Assembly (NCBI RefSeq): GCF_020091405.1
Contig: NZ_CP081903.1
Location: 372,001-436,000 of the forward strand
Source: Bacteroides cellulosilyticus
GTDB taxonomy: Bacteria > Bacteroidota > Bacteroidia > Bacteroidales > Bacteroidaceae
DNA length: 64,000 nt
Reading direction: 5' to 3'
Each line of letters begins with the position of its first letter. The first letter of the stretch is position 1. The notes below the pieces were generated by a model, which did not search any database, was not told the DNA's origin, and was given only the letters and a program-made list of their open reading frames with translations. Shown piece after piece: positions 1 through 8,645 of this stretch. Both the position numbers and the translations under genes were made by a program.

Positions 1-1653
1 AAGCAGGTAAAGTTCGGCTTCGGCATGCTGGGGAGTAGCCAGTTCTTTGCCTTCGGTGTCGGTGGTTACACTATTATTCTTATACCAGAAACGTTGCCAG
101 CCGTAACCACCCATAACATTGATGTGATGATCTTTCAGTTCCTTGTCGTAATTGGCATAGAAATCGAGCAAGGTGTTGCGCTTGGTCTGATGGTATTTAT
201 AGCGCTTGCCCGTACCGTCATTCTGATTACCAGTGTACATGGAGGGAGCAAGATCGGGCACATTTTCACGATTGTCATTCTTCTGGATGTCATAGCCCAT
301 ATTCAGATTAAAGCGCAGGTCTTCCAATCCGTGCACCTTGTAGTCGAGGGCAATGTTACCGATAGAACGTTTTGTCTTTTCGAGTTTGTCAGCCAGTTCC
401 AGATCGGCAACCGGATTTGCAGCGGCCAGCGTGATGGGTTTACCGCCATTCATCCATGTATAATATCCCAAACCTACATTACCTTCATAGTCTTCGTAAA
501 CGGGACGGGTAGGATCAAAAGAGATGGCACTGCCAATCACGCCTGTTGAAACCGGTTGATTATTCTCAATACTTCCCTTGACATTGATATCTACAGAAAG
601 ATGTTTATCAAAGAACTTCGGAGACAGACCTACACTGGCGTTGATACGCTCGTAGTTATTATTCTTCAATGTACCATTCTGGTTAGTATATCCTACGGAT
701 ACACGGTAAGGCATATTCTTCAAAGCTCCGGTCATGGACAAGTTATGATCCGTACCCAGTGCCACGCGGTAGATTTCTTTCTGCCAGTCTACATCTGCAC
801 TGCCCAGCTTGAAAGTCTCCGGAGCATTGGCATGCTCGGCAAAAGCCTGACGGAATTCTTCGGTAGAAAGTACATCCATATACTGATATACATTGCTCAC
901 CGTCATGTTTCCGTTATAGTTGAACGACGGACGAGAGGTACCGTCGGCACTTCCCTTCTTGGTAGTGATGATAATGACACCATTGGAGGCACGCGAACCG
1001 TAAATAGCTGTGGCAGAAGCATCCTTCAATACTGTAAAGGAAGCAATGTCATTCGGATTGATGGCACTGATAGAAGTATTGCTTACGGGTACTCCATCGA
1101 TAACAATCAGCGGATCATTATCTGCCGACAAAGAGGCTCCCATACGGATACGGATGGTACCGCCGCTACCCGGTGCACCATTGCCCGGCACGATATTCAC
1201 ACCGGCAACTTTACCCACCAGAGCATCTTCAGCAGTCAATTGCTTACCTTTGTTCAGCTCATCCGGTTTCACGGTCAGCAAAGATCCGGTCACGTCGCCT
1301 TTCTTCACCTGTCCGTAGCCGATGACTACTACTTCGTCCAGCAATTCGCTGTCTTCCTGCATGGTAACTACAATGAGAGGTTTGTTTGTCACGGTGATTT
1401 CCTGCCCTTTATAGCCGATACAGGTGACGGTAAGCACATTTCCGGTAGCCGCCTTCAGTGTAAAATTGCCGTCCACATCGGAAATCGTACCTATAGAAGT
1501 ACCTTTAATAAGAATGTTAGCTCCGATAACCGATTCACCGGTAGCGTCCTTCACATGCCCTTTCACCACGATGTCTTGTGCTGAAAGCGACAGGGATAGT
1601 AGTAATCCCAACAAAGGGAGAAGTCCCTTGACAAGTCTAAAAATGTTTTTCAT
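1..1653 (-). CDS. SusC/RagA-type TonB-dependent outer-membrane receptor (N-terminal 551 residues, 3' end outside window)
   Basis: Imports oligosaccharides or peptides across the outer membrane together with a SusD-like lipoprotein that would lie beyond the left edge. The frame starts at an ATG at 1653 and stays open to base 1, so about half of a usual SusC (about 1000 residues) is visible. Residues 1-25 form a signal peptide ending LSLSAQ. A carboxypeptidase-regulatory-like domain follows (about 27-105), then the SusC signature DEVVVIGYGQ near residue 105 and a plug domain with IRIRMGASLSADNDPLIVID and DPLIVIDGVPV-type motifs and ASATAIYGSRASNGVI. The beta-barrel then begins. A -7-like promoter box and paired AAGTAGA repeats lie upstream, just after the TPR/HTH regulator gene. 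The substrate cannot be inferred. Confidence 0.95.
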   Translation of the reverse strand, partial: MKNIFRLVKGLLPLLGLLLSLSLSAQDIVVKGHVKDATGESVIGANILIKGTSIGTISDVDGNFTLKAATGNVLTVTCIGYKGQEITVTNKPLIVVTMQEDSELLDEVVVIGYGQVKKGDVTGSLLTVKPDELNKGKQLTAEDALVGKVAGVNIVPGNGAPGSGGTIRIRMGASLSADNDPLIVIDGVPVSNTSISAINPNDIASFTVLKDASATAIYGSRASNGVIIITTKKGSADGTSRPSFNYNGNMTVSNVYQYMDVLSTEEFRQAFAEHANAPETFKLGSADVDWQKEIYRVALGTDHNLSMTGALKNMPYRVSVGYTNQNGTLKNNNYERINASVGLSPKFFDKHLSVDINVKGSIENNQPVSTGVIGSAISFDPTRPVYEDYEGNVGLGYYTWMNGGKPITLAAANPVADLELADKLEKTKRSIGNIALDYKVHGLEDLRFNLNMGYDIQKNDNRENVPDLAPSMYTGNQNDGTGKRYKYHQTKRNTLLDFYANYDKELKDHHINVMGGYGWQRFWYKNNSVTTDTEGKELATPQHAEAELYLL

Positions 1654-1703
1654 AAGGTTATTATTATAATTAATAAAAAATAATTCAGTCTTACCTTTGT
1701 ACC

Positions 1704-1736
1704 TGTAGGGGCGAATCTCTGTTCGCCCGCACACGG
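1704..1736. repeat. GTAGGGGCGAAT-type palindromic element in susC leader
   Basis: A short hairpin (GGGCGAA, six-base loop, TTCGCCC) lies between the promoter box and the start of the SusC gene. The same GTAGGGGCGAAT word occurs again near 41690-41725 as an inverted repeat, so this is a dispersed REP-like sequence rather than a locus-specific signal. It would be transcribed in the receptor's leader. Confidence 0.6.
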
Positions 1737-1829
1737 CACAGACTTTTTTTCTATAATTCTCGCGTAACCTGTTTACCCGATAAAAACCAATACCCAAAGA
1801 AAATCTATTGTTAACTTTAATTTCTACGG

Positions 1830-1837
1830 CAAAGGTA
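1830..1837 (-). promoter_or_regulatory. Putative Bacteroides -7 box for the SusC gene
   Basis: Read on the minus strand the bases are TACCTTTG, a perfect match to TAnnTTTG. A TTTC rather than TTTG lies 20 nt upstream, so the -33 element is imperfect, as expected for an activator-dependent promoter. The leader would be about 170 nt. Confidence 0.55.
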
Positions 1838-1864
1838 GAGCATAACTTTCCGGATAAGAAAGTT

Positions 1865-1974
1865 GAGTAGATACGTAAAGTAGATATAAGTAGAAGTTTT
1901 TAAATGATAAGTGATTGAAGTACAACACAAAGTCACTTTCCTACATGAGTCAGGAAAGTAGATTTAAGTAGACA
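1865..1974. promoter_or_regulatory. Paired AAGTAGA direct repeats, candidate operator of the adjacent TPR/HTH regulator
   Basis: AAGTAGA occurs at 1878-1884 and 1888-1894, and again at 1956-1962 and 1966-1972. Each pair has a start-to-start spacing of 10 nt, one helical turn, and the two pairs are 78 nt apart. A fifth related copy, GAGTAGA, is at 1865-1871. The array begins about 28 nt upstream of the -7 box of the SusC gene, the place expected for activator binding. That the neighbouring regulator binds it is inference. Confidence 0.45.
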
Positions 1975-2000
1975 TTTGAGGAAAAAAGAAAGAGGTTTTA

Positions 2001-3620
2001 TTAGCCTATTTGCTGCACCGCTTCCATAAATTCATCCTTGGAAAGCAAAGATTTACTCCGCACTTTCAGACGATAGTTATACACCGTCTGGGCAGAATAA
2101 TGAAGGAAGTTAGCAATCTTCCCACTATCTGTAATGCCCAATCTGATCAGAGCAAAGACGCGCAACTCGGGTGTCAGCAGTTCACCCTCCTTCGGACAGA
2201 TACGCTCATCTTCCTGAAGCAAAGTATTGAACTGTTCTATGAACTTAGGATAGAGTTTCAAGAACACACTATCGAACGTGTAGAAGAATTCTTTCAACTC
2301 ATTGGCAACAAAAGAAGAGGAATTGACAGTCTTATACAAATCATCCAATTGCCCGGTCTTGATTTTACGGGCAAGCATTTTCCGTTGTTCTTCCTGCTTG
2401 TTGATGTAGAGCGAACACATATTGAAGACGTAACCGATGTATTCTTCCTTCACCTGGTTGGACTCCTGCAACTTATCATTCAATGTATGCAGGTTTGCAT
2501 TGATATGCTTGAGCTCCTCGTTCATATCGCTCACTGCCTTCCGGGCAACGTTCAGCCGTTTCATCTGATAGAAAATGAACATCAGGGCAATCAGCAGGAT
2601 TATCAGCAGAACAGAAGTCAGGACGAACAAAGCAACCATCTGTGTTTTCTCCTGCCGCAACTTGTTCTCATAAGTCCGGCTAATAATAGGTAGCATTTCT
2701 GAAATCTCCTGTGTACGGTAGCGGGCATTACAGAATGTGGCATCCTGCATGGAACATTCTATATAGGTATAAGCACGGTTAATATCCCCTTCCTGAAACA
2801 AGAGGTTTGCCAGTTTCCAAAGAGAAATATATTCCTTCGTCGCTGCCTGAATGTCAGCGATAGCGGAAATAATCAGATACTTCTTCTGTAGTTCCGTCTT
2901 TCCCATCACACCATAAGCATTCGCCAGCCCGATGGAAGGAATAGCAACGCTATATCCTTTCTGTTTATGCGTCTCGTAACAACTGTTCAATATCCCAATG
3001 GCTTCATCGTATTTTTCTTCGTACAGAAGTTTCTCACTTTTCATCAGCAGATAGCCCTGCGAACCTGGCTTCCGGATATTGAGAATAGAATCTTTATACT
3101 GATAAGCAAGGCTCCGGTAATGATCTTTCATCTTATCGGAAAAAGCATAATCCGCCATTAACGTGTAAACCTGGTGATACTGATAATAATAGTAAGAAAT
3201 GCCGGAAGCATCCAAGTCGCTGGATTTAATGCCGTCCAGTATCTCCAGCCCTTCCTTATACATGGCCACTCCTATCATGACTTCGGCCACATTCAGTTCT
3301 GCGGAATAAATGTGAAGGGGATTCTTCATGCGCTTGGCAAGCTCCACACGCTGGTTGGCAACCCACAAGGCGGAGTCCATGCGATAAGAACGGTATTTGC
3401 CGAACAATTCGCGATAGACATCAAAGCGTTCCTGGTCCGAATGAGGCAAACGGAGTTTCCGTTGCAAAGCATCTATCTGTTCCTGGCGTTCTAATGTATA
3501 TTGAGGGCGGTTCCTGATAGACATATCAAGTACCCGAAGCAAAGAGTCTGTTTCATTGGCATAAGAATACAGGGACAGGGATACAAAGAAGACTGCCAAA
3601 ATTACTTTCAGTTGCCTCAT
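2001..3620 (-). CDS. Membrane-spanning TPR/HTH regulator, DUF6377-like
   Basis: Probably a one-component regulator that senses something in the periplasm and binds DNA in the cytoplasm. From the ATG at 3620 the protein has 539 residues: a signal peptide (MRQLKVILAVFF to SYA), alpha-helical TPR-like repeats to about residue 320, one transmembrane helix (about 327-350), a charged coiled coil (about 352-400), and a C-terminal LuxR-like helix-turn-helix (LTPELRVFALIRLGITD, then SAQTVYNYRLKVRSK). The N-terminal part resembles DUF6377. A GTG 15 bases upstream is possible, but the ATG gives a proper signal peptide. A TACTTTTG box at 3660-3667 would give a leader of about 30 nt. Its stop lies about 350 bp before the SusC start, which makes the receptor its likely target. 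Confidence 0.8.
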   Translation of the reverse strand: MRQLKVILAVFFVSLSLYSYANETDSLLRVLDMSIRNRPQYTLERQEQIDALQRKLRLPHSDQERFDVYRELFGKYRSYRMDSALWVANQRVELAKRMKNPLHIYSAELNVAEVMIGVAMYKEGLEILDGIKSSDLDASGISYYYYQYHQVYTLMADYAFSDKMKDHYRSLAYQYKDSILNIRKPGSQGYLLMKSEKLLYEEKYDEAIGILNSCYETHKQKGYSVAIPSIGLANAYGVMGKTELQKKYLIISAIADIQAATKEYISLWKLANLLFQEGDINRAYTYIECSMQDATFCNARYRTQEISEMLPIISRTYENKLRQEKTQMVALFVLTSVLLIILLIALMFIFYQMKRLNVARKAVSDMNEELKHINANLHTLNDKLQESNQVKEEYIGYVFNMCSLYINKQEEQRKMLARKIKTGQLDDLYKTVNSSSFVANELKEFFYTFDSVFLKLYPKFIEQFNTLLQEDERICPKEGELLTPELRVFALIRLGITDSGKIANFLHYSAQTVYNYRLKVRSKSLLSKDEFMEAVQQIG

Positions 3621-3659
3621 ATGGATTTCTTTCACGGTTTAACAATAAATCTTCACGGA

Positions 3660-3667
3660 CAAAAGTA
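3660..3667 (-). promoter_or_regulatory. Putative -7 box of the DUF6377-like regulator
   Basis: The minus strand reads TACTTTTG, matching TAnnTTTG, 40 bases upstream of the ATG at 3620. No clear TTTG is seen at the -33 position. Supports the ATG at 3620 over the upstream GTG. Confidence 0.45.
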
Positions 3668-4090
3668 CGGAATAAATATTTGAAAAAGGAAAGTTTCCCT
3701 GTTCTTTCGGCAGAATTTTACCGATAACGTTTGACTTGCTTCGTTCACAATACTCGAAAGTGTAGCTTAGCACAGAAAGTCATTATCCCTCTTATAGCAG
3801 TATGCACATAATAATCTTATCATTAACTGTATCAGTAGACGTTTCTTTATCATCATGTCCTGATACAGTAGTCACTTCTTCCAAAGTCCTGCCGATAGAA
3901 TAGACACAACTACGTGAGTTGTGCTGATTCTGCTGACAATGAATAATACCTGAAAACAAGTTATTTCAAGCAAGTCCGATTCCGCAAACGGAATACGTAA
4001 GAAGTATGTAAAAGCAGGTTATATATATTCACAAACACCCTTTTTATACAAAGGAAAATTATCACTGATTTTCAAGGCGCTACAAAGTAT

Positions 4091-4172
4091 CAATTTCTTG
4101 TCGACAAGAAATTAGGAGTTTGTTTGCAAGAAGTTAACTTCCTGTCGACAAGCTCCTAACTTCCTGCAAAAG
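4091..4172. repeat. Imperfect tandem repeat with 22-nt period (array 1)
   Basis: TCGACAAG at 4101-4108 recurs at 4145-4152 exactly 44 nt later, with the related TTTGCAAG at 4123-4130, halfway between. CTTCCTG occurs at 4139 and 4160. The units include the palindromes TTCTTGTCGACAAGAA and AAGTTAACTT, so each can fold on itself. Two other intergenic tracts (38135-38188 and 51508-51580) have the same period but unrelated sequence. Confidence 0.6.
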
Positions 4173-4284
4173 GAAAAACAGCAGATATTCCGCTTTCCTT
4201 ACAGTGTGTGAACTGCATGATTGATAGATACAATAGGTCCAATATATACAGTTAATATTCGGAACATGAGTTATAAAGCATAGA

Positions 4285-4319
4285 GTATCACAGAGTTTAA
4301 TCAAATTGAAATCAGAATA
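4285..4319. repeat. Truncated copy of the REP-like element found at 51731-51823
   Basis: The reverse complement of this stretch matches 51766-51803 over about 35 bases, including GATTAAACTCTGTGATAC, with one 3-base gap and a single substitution. Only one arm and the loop are present, so it is a partial copy. Its end is only a few bases from the break in the third DUF4249 copy. Confidence 0.65.
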
Positions 4320-4322
4320 AAT

Positions 4323-4403
4323 ATAAGCAAGACTGAGAGAACACACGAGATATAAGAAGCCGACTTTATCATAGTGTACAAGTTCAAAGATATAAGTTAA
4401 TTA
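4323..4403 (-). pseudogene. 5' remnant of a third DUF4249 gene copy
   Basis: From an ATG at 4372 the minus strand encodes MIKSASYISCVLSVLL, identical to the first 16 residues of the downstream-most intact DUF4249 protein, and then diverges and reaches a stop after 24 codons. The upstream bases up to the next gene's stop (4373-4403) also match the spacer between the two intact copies. The breakpoint falls at about 4323, right where the REP-like fragment ends. This is the leftover of a tandem array that once had at least three units of about 1024 bp. Confidence 0.75.
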
Positions 4404-5396
4404 TTAATTTCTTTCCCCTACATATATCCCTTTTTCAGAAGCAGCACTTACCCGAAAACAGCCATATACGCCACCACTTATATTCCCGGTTATTGACGAT
4501 GGAGCCGGAGTGTATGCACCGCCATCCGTACGGAACTGCTTCAACATCTGATCAAAAACATCATAACAACTCTTGGAAATGGTTTGCGCCCACACATATA
4601 CAGAATCGCTCGAATGGTCATAACCCCAGCCATTAGGATAACCAAAAGCATTCTCTCCGTCATCTACGGCAAAGTCTACTACATTCTCCTGCAAGTGTTC
4701 ATCACTTAAAACGGAATATCGCCAACGTGATTCTGCACCAAACAAAGTACCAGGTCTTGTGAATGGTTTAGCACGGGTATACGACCATGGAAAAAAAGAA
4801 AGTAAATAATAATTTTCTCCCGGAGGATTAATGAAGCTGATGCAGGGGGCAAAAGTCTCTCCCTTTTCGCCAAGATCCACTTTAGTTACCTTGAGATCAG
4901 TAATAATAAGAGCCGGTTCCATTTTCTGTACATCCGATTCAAAATGCTTACCAGCATAATATATATCTAATGAATACGAATGACCTTCAATACCATATAG
5001 CTTAGTTGTCACATACACCCCATCTGCTGCATTTTCAGATACACTATTTACATAATCTGTTTCATTCCGCTTCTTATCATAGTTATAATAGTCATAATAC
5101 ACAAAGTTTTCACGACGAGGTTTCACATATTGAAGCGTATCCCTGATACCCTCCGTAATATCTGTAATCACAATTACCGCATCATCTATTCCTTCATAAT
5201 TATAATAATCACCCCCTGTAATTGCAGCAGGCCTGGTAAGATGAAAGAAATAGGGCGGACGCTCATTAGTTACAGTACCTTCAAAAACTATTGCATCCGA
5301 AACATAGCCCGACAAATCCACATCAAACACTTTCTCACAGCCCGACATAAGCAAGACTGAGAGAACACATGAGATATAAGAAGCTGACTTTATCAT
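4404..5396 (-). CDS. DUF4249 family lipoprotein, copy A
   Basis: Outer-membrane lipoprotein of the DUF4249 family, which is usually encoded next to TonB-dependent receptors and probably helps bind their ligand. The ATG at 5396 gives a 330-residue protein with a lipobox ending LLMSGC (Cys20) and then EKVFDVDLSGYVSDAIVFEG, typical of DUF4249; the longer frame from a TTG at 5411 is unlikely. Copy B is the same gene 1024 bp upstream. The last third is nearly base-identical between the copies, while two patches (about residues 95-125 and 205-222) differ strongly. It is the last intact gene of the operon. Confidence 0.88.
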   Translation of the reverse strand: MIKSASYISCVLSVLLMSGCEKVFDVDLSGYVSDAIVFEGTVTNERPPYFFHLTRPAAITGGDYYNYEGIDDAVIVITDITEGIRDTLQYVKPRRENFVYYDYYNYDKKRNETDYVNSVSENAADGVYVTTKLYGIEGHSYSLDIYYAGKHFESDVQKMEPALIITDLKVTKVDLGEKGETFAPCISFINPPGENYYLLSFFPWSYTRAKPFTRPGTLFGAESRWRYSVLSDEHLQENVVDFAVDDGENAFGYPNGWGYDHSSDSVYVWAQTISKSCYDVFDQMLKQFRTDGGAYTPAPSSITGNISGGVYGCFRVSAASEKGIYVGERN

Positions 5397-5427
5397 AGTG
5401 TACAAGTTCAAATATATAAGTTAATTA

Positions 5428-6417
5428 TTAATTTCTTTCCCCTACATATATCCCTTTTTCAGAAGCAGCGCTTACCCGAAAACAGCCATATACGCCACCA
5501 CTTATATTCCCGGTTATTGACGATGGAGCCGGAGTGTATGCACCGCCATCCGTACGGAACTGCTTCAACATCTGATCAAAAACATCATAACAACTCTTGG
5601 AAATGGTTTGCGCCCACACATATACAGAATCGCTCGAATGGTCATAACCCCAGCCATTAGGATAACCAAAAGCATTCTCTCCGTCATCTACGGCAAAGTC
5701 TACTACATTCTCCTGCAAGTGTTCATCACTTAAAACGGAATATCGCCAACGTGAATTCGCGCCAAATAAAGCACTAGGTTTCGAGAAGGTAAAATAAATA
5801 TATGACGCAGGAAAGAAAGAAAGCAAATAATAATTTTCTCCCGGAGGATTAATGAAACTAATACAAGGTGCAAAGGTCTCCCCCTTTTCACCAAGATCCA
5901 CTTTAGTTACCTTGAGATCAGTAATAACAAGAGCTGGCTCCATTTTCTGTACATCCGATTCAAAATGCTTACCAGCATAATATATATCCAATGAATAGGA
6001 ATGACCTTCAATACCATATAGCTTAGTTGTCACATACACCCCACCAGCAGAATTCCTATATATCCCATTCACACTAGCTTCTTCCTTCCGCTTCTTATCA
6101 TAATTATAATAGTCATAATACACATGATTTTCAAAACGAGGTTTCACATATTGAAGCGTATCCTTGATACCCTCCGTAATATCTGTAATCACAATTACCG
6201 CATCATCTATTCCTTCATAATTATAATAATCACCCCCTGTAATTGCAGCAGGCTTGGTAAGATGAAAGAAATAGGGCGGACGTTCATTAGTTACAGTCCC
6301 TTCAAAAACAAGTGCATCCGAAACATAGCCCGACAAATCCACATCAAACACTTTCTCACAGCCCGACATAAGCAAGACTAAAAGAACACACGAGATATAA
6401 GAAGCCGACTTTATCAT
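5428..6417 (-). CDS. DUF4249 family lipoprotein, copy B
   Basis: Tandem paralogue of copy A, 329 residues, with the same signal peptide and lipobox (Cys20) and the same DUF4249 opening. It starts 5 bases after the stop of the TonB-dependent receptor, so receptor and lipoprotein are surely co-transcribed. Compared with copy A, the stretch after YYDYYNYDKKR reads KEEASVNGIYRNSAGG instead of NETDYVNSVSENAADG, and the stretch before SRWRYSVL reads ASYIYFTFSKPSALFGAN instead of WSYTRAKPFTRPGTLFGAE; the remainder is almost unchanged. The role as receptor partner is inferred from the family's usual context. Confidence 0.88.
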   Translation of the reverse strand: MIKSASYISCVLLVLLMSGCEKVFDVDLSGYVSDALVFEGTVTNERPPYFFHLTKPAAITGGDYYNYEGIDDAVIVITDITEGIKDTLQYVKPRFENHVYYDYYNYDKKRKEEASVNGIYRNSAGGVYVTTKLYGIEGHSYSLDIYYAGKHFESDVQKMEPALVITDLKVTKVDLGEKGETFAPCISFINPPGENYYLLSFFPASYIYFTFSKPSALFGANSRWRYSVLSDEHLQENVVDFAVDDGENAFGYPNGWGYDHSSDSVYVWAQTISKSCYDVFDQMLKQFRTDGGAYTPAPSSITGNISGGVYGCFRVSAASEKGIYVGERN

Positions 6418-6422
6418 AACTA

Positions 6423-8645
6423 TCAGAATTTAAATGTATAAGTTAAAGAAGGCACAATGCCGTAAAGATATAATTTATACATAAGAGGCTGTGCAATGGA
6501 AAAGTTTCCATTACGCCCCGCATAAATGGAAAAAACATTTTCCCTGTTATATGCATTAATGATTGAAAGGGAAAGACTCCGATTCTTCCACTTATATGTT
6601 GTGGAGAAATCCAATTGGTGAAATGCCGGAGCACGATACCCGTTTCTACCGGAATAGATATAGAATACAGAGTGATGGAAATAATATTTTCCTACCGGCA
6701 ACGTCAGATTCATTCCCGAAGCATAAGAAAAAGTAGATGACAGCGACCAATGAGAACCGATGTTCCAGTTCAGAAACAGTTTTAAATTATGCGGACGGTC
6801 ATATATCGGTTTATATTTCTCGCCATTGATATTATTTCTTGCACGCGAAAGTGTATAACTAAGCCATCCGGTCAGGGCTCCCTGATTCTTTGAAAAGTAC
6901 AACTCCAGTCCAGTCCCTTCAGCAGTGCCGCTCTCTACTTCCTTTTCAATCCGGTCATTCTGGAATATATTGGCATTTTCCACATAGTCCACCACATGGC
7001 GCATTTTCCGGATGTAAGCTTCTACTGACAAAGTATACTCTCTGTGCGGAAAGTTATATTCATAGCTAAGTGCTACCTGTCTCATAACAGATGGCTCCAA
7101 TAACGCATTGGCAGGTATCCACATGTCCGAAGGGATTCCTACCGAGGAATTTGAGAGCATATGTATGCTTTGTGCCGCCTGTGTATAAGAGACAGCTATA
7201 CGATTGGAAGGATTAAGAGTATAGGATAACTCTGCCCGCGGTTCGGGAACAACATACGTTTTTGCCCCATACGAAGAAGAGGACGGAGCATACAAAACGG
7301 ATAAACGGACTCCGGCATTCAACTGGAAACGGGAAAGGAACTTATATTCACCCTCTGCATAGAAAGCCATATCCCACAAGGCCTTTTTGGGCAAACGGGA
7401 AGGTACCACATTCGATTCATCGCCATACTTTTCTACCGAACCGGGCATAGTGGTAAAGAAGTGTACGCTTGCTCCCGTCTTCAGGCTCAAGGAGTTATTC
7501 AAATGCGTTTCCCAGTCAGACTTCAACTGATAAGACTGCATATCCGATTTCCAAAGATATTGTAATCCGTCTGCCAAAGATTTATACCTATAATAATAAT
7601 TACTGAAAACAGCACTTGTATTTATGTTAGTTCTATCATTCAGAATATGGTTCCATCTCACTGTAGCAGTGGCATTTCCCCAGTCCATACCATATCCCTT
7701 GATCAATTTATTGAAAACAGTATGGTCGCCTCCGCTATACAACGAAAAGAAAAGACGGTTACGGTCATCCAATGCCGTATTCACCTTAGCATTGACATCA
7801 TAAAACCACATCTGTGGCTTAGAGGCCAGATCACCACCTAATAAACTGAGTGTGACTCCCGGATAACCAAATCTGCCGGAAACCAGATAAGAGCCTTTCT
7901 TCAAAGGACCTTCCAGCAATACTTTAGAGGCAATCAATCCCAGACTTGCACTCCGCTTGCGCTCTTTACTATTGCCTTCGCGCATACGGACATCGATAAC
8001 CGATGAAGACCGCCCTCCATATTTCAGTGGAAAATAGGACTTATACAGGTCCACCTTTTGAATGGCATCATTATTAAATACAGAGAAAAAGGATAAAACA
8101 TGAGTAGGATTATAGACCACAGCCTCATCCAGTAAGACCAGATTCCCCCATTGATTGCTTCCTCTCACAGAAATATTGTTAGCCCCTTCATTGCCACTCT
8201 GTACTCCCGGCAAAAATTGTAAAGTCTTTATTAAATCGGGCTCTCCTCCTACAACAGGCAGGGCTTGTATCTTCTGTGCATCCAACATAAATTGTCCGCT
8301 ATGTTTTCGGGCTCCCAGTACTTCAACCCCTTTCAGCAAATAGTCATTAGGCTGCAAAGCTATATCGACCACTGCATTGCCCGATAGTTGCAATGTATCC
8401 GACCAAGTGGTATAGCCCAACATAGAACACTGAAGTACACACCTCCCCGTATGAAGGGTAATGGAATAGAGTCCGTATGCATTTGTAGCCATACCTGTAC
8501 TCGAATTCTTTTCCAGTACATTGGCATCCGAGAGAGTCTCCCCTGTTTTCGCATCCGTCACACGTCCTCGTACTATCACTTTTTGAGCAAAGGCAGTGTG
8601 CAGACAGAAAAAGAGAAGAAACAAATATACAGATAAGACTTTCAT
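6423..8645 (-). CDS. TonB-dependent receptor with carboxypeptidase-like N-terminal domain (non-SusC)
   Basis: Outer-membrane importer energised by TonB. Its 740 residues are shorter than a SusC. There is a signal peptide (ending HTAFAQ), a carboxypeptidase-regulatory-like domain (about 22-105, with GRVTDAKTGETLSDANV), a plug domain (NISVRGSNQWGNLVLLDEAV, then YKSYFPLKYGGRSSSVIDVR) and a 22-strand-type barrel to a C-terminal phenylalanine. Two DUF4249 lipoproteins follow instead of a SusD. The start overlaps the stop of the preceding DsbA-like gene by 4 bases (ATGA), which shows operon membership. The substrate is unknown; the surrounding redox and cysteine-containing proteins hint at a peptide or protein ligand, which is speculation. 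Confidence 0.9.
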   Translation of the reverse strand: MKVLSVYLFLLFFCLHTAFAQKVIVRGRVTDAKTGETLSDANVLEKNSSTGMATNAYGLYSITLHTGRCVLQCSMLGYTTWSDTLQLSGNAVVDIALQPNDYLLKGVEVLGARKHSGQFMLDAQKIQALPVVGGEPDLIKTLQFLPGVQSGNEGANNISVRGSNQWGNLVLLDEAVVYNPTHVLSFFSVFNNDAIQKVDLYKSYFPLKYGGRSSSVIDVRMREGNSKERKRSASLGLIASKVLLEGPLKKGSYLVSGRFGYPGVTLSLLGGDLASKPQMWFYDVNAKVNTALDDRNRLFFSLYSGGDHTVFNKLIKGYGMDWGNATATVRWNHILNDRTNINTSAVFSNYYYRYKSLADGLQYLWKSDMQSYQLKSDWETHLNNSLSLKTGASVHFFTTMPGSVEKYGDESNVVPSRLPKKALWDMAFYAEGEYKFLSRFQLNAGVRLSVLYAPSSSSYGAKTYVVPEPRAELSYTLNPSNRIAVSYTQAAQSIHMLSNSSVGIPSDMWIPANALLEPSVMRQVALSYEYNFPHREYTLSVEAYIRKMRHVVDYVENANIFQNDRIEKEVESGTAEGTGLELYFSKNQGALTGWLSYTLSRARNNINGEKYKPIYDRPHNLKLFLNWNIGSHWSLSSTFSYASGMNLTLPVGKYYFHHSVFYIYSGRNGYRAPAFHQLDFSTTYKWKNRSLSLSIINAYNRENVFSIYAGRNGNFSIAQPLMYKLYLYGIVPSLTYTFKF

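Larger units (their letters stand above)
3668..4322. other. Gene-free intergenic region with small hairpins, 22-nt repeats and a REP-like fragment
   Basis: No convincing gene is seen. The tract holds several short inverted repeats (CTGTATCAG/CTGATACAG around 3829-3870; CACAACT/AGTTGTG around 3905-3923; ATTCCGCAAACGGAAT around 3979-3994), the 22-nt periodic array at 4091-4172, and at 4285-4319 a fragment of the same element that is complete near 51766-51803. It ends where the DUF4249 remnant begins. Confidence 0.6.

Noticed and set aside
25..1584. Two long plus-strand frames at the left edge
   Set aside because: They are antisense to a clear SusC-type receptor with all family motifs.
4134..4346. 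70-codon minus-strand frame next to the DUF4249 copies
   Set aside because: It runs through the 22-nt repeats and the REP fragment and starts out of frame inside the DUF4249 remnant.
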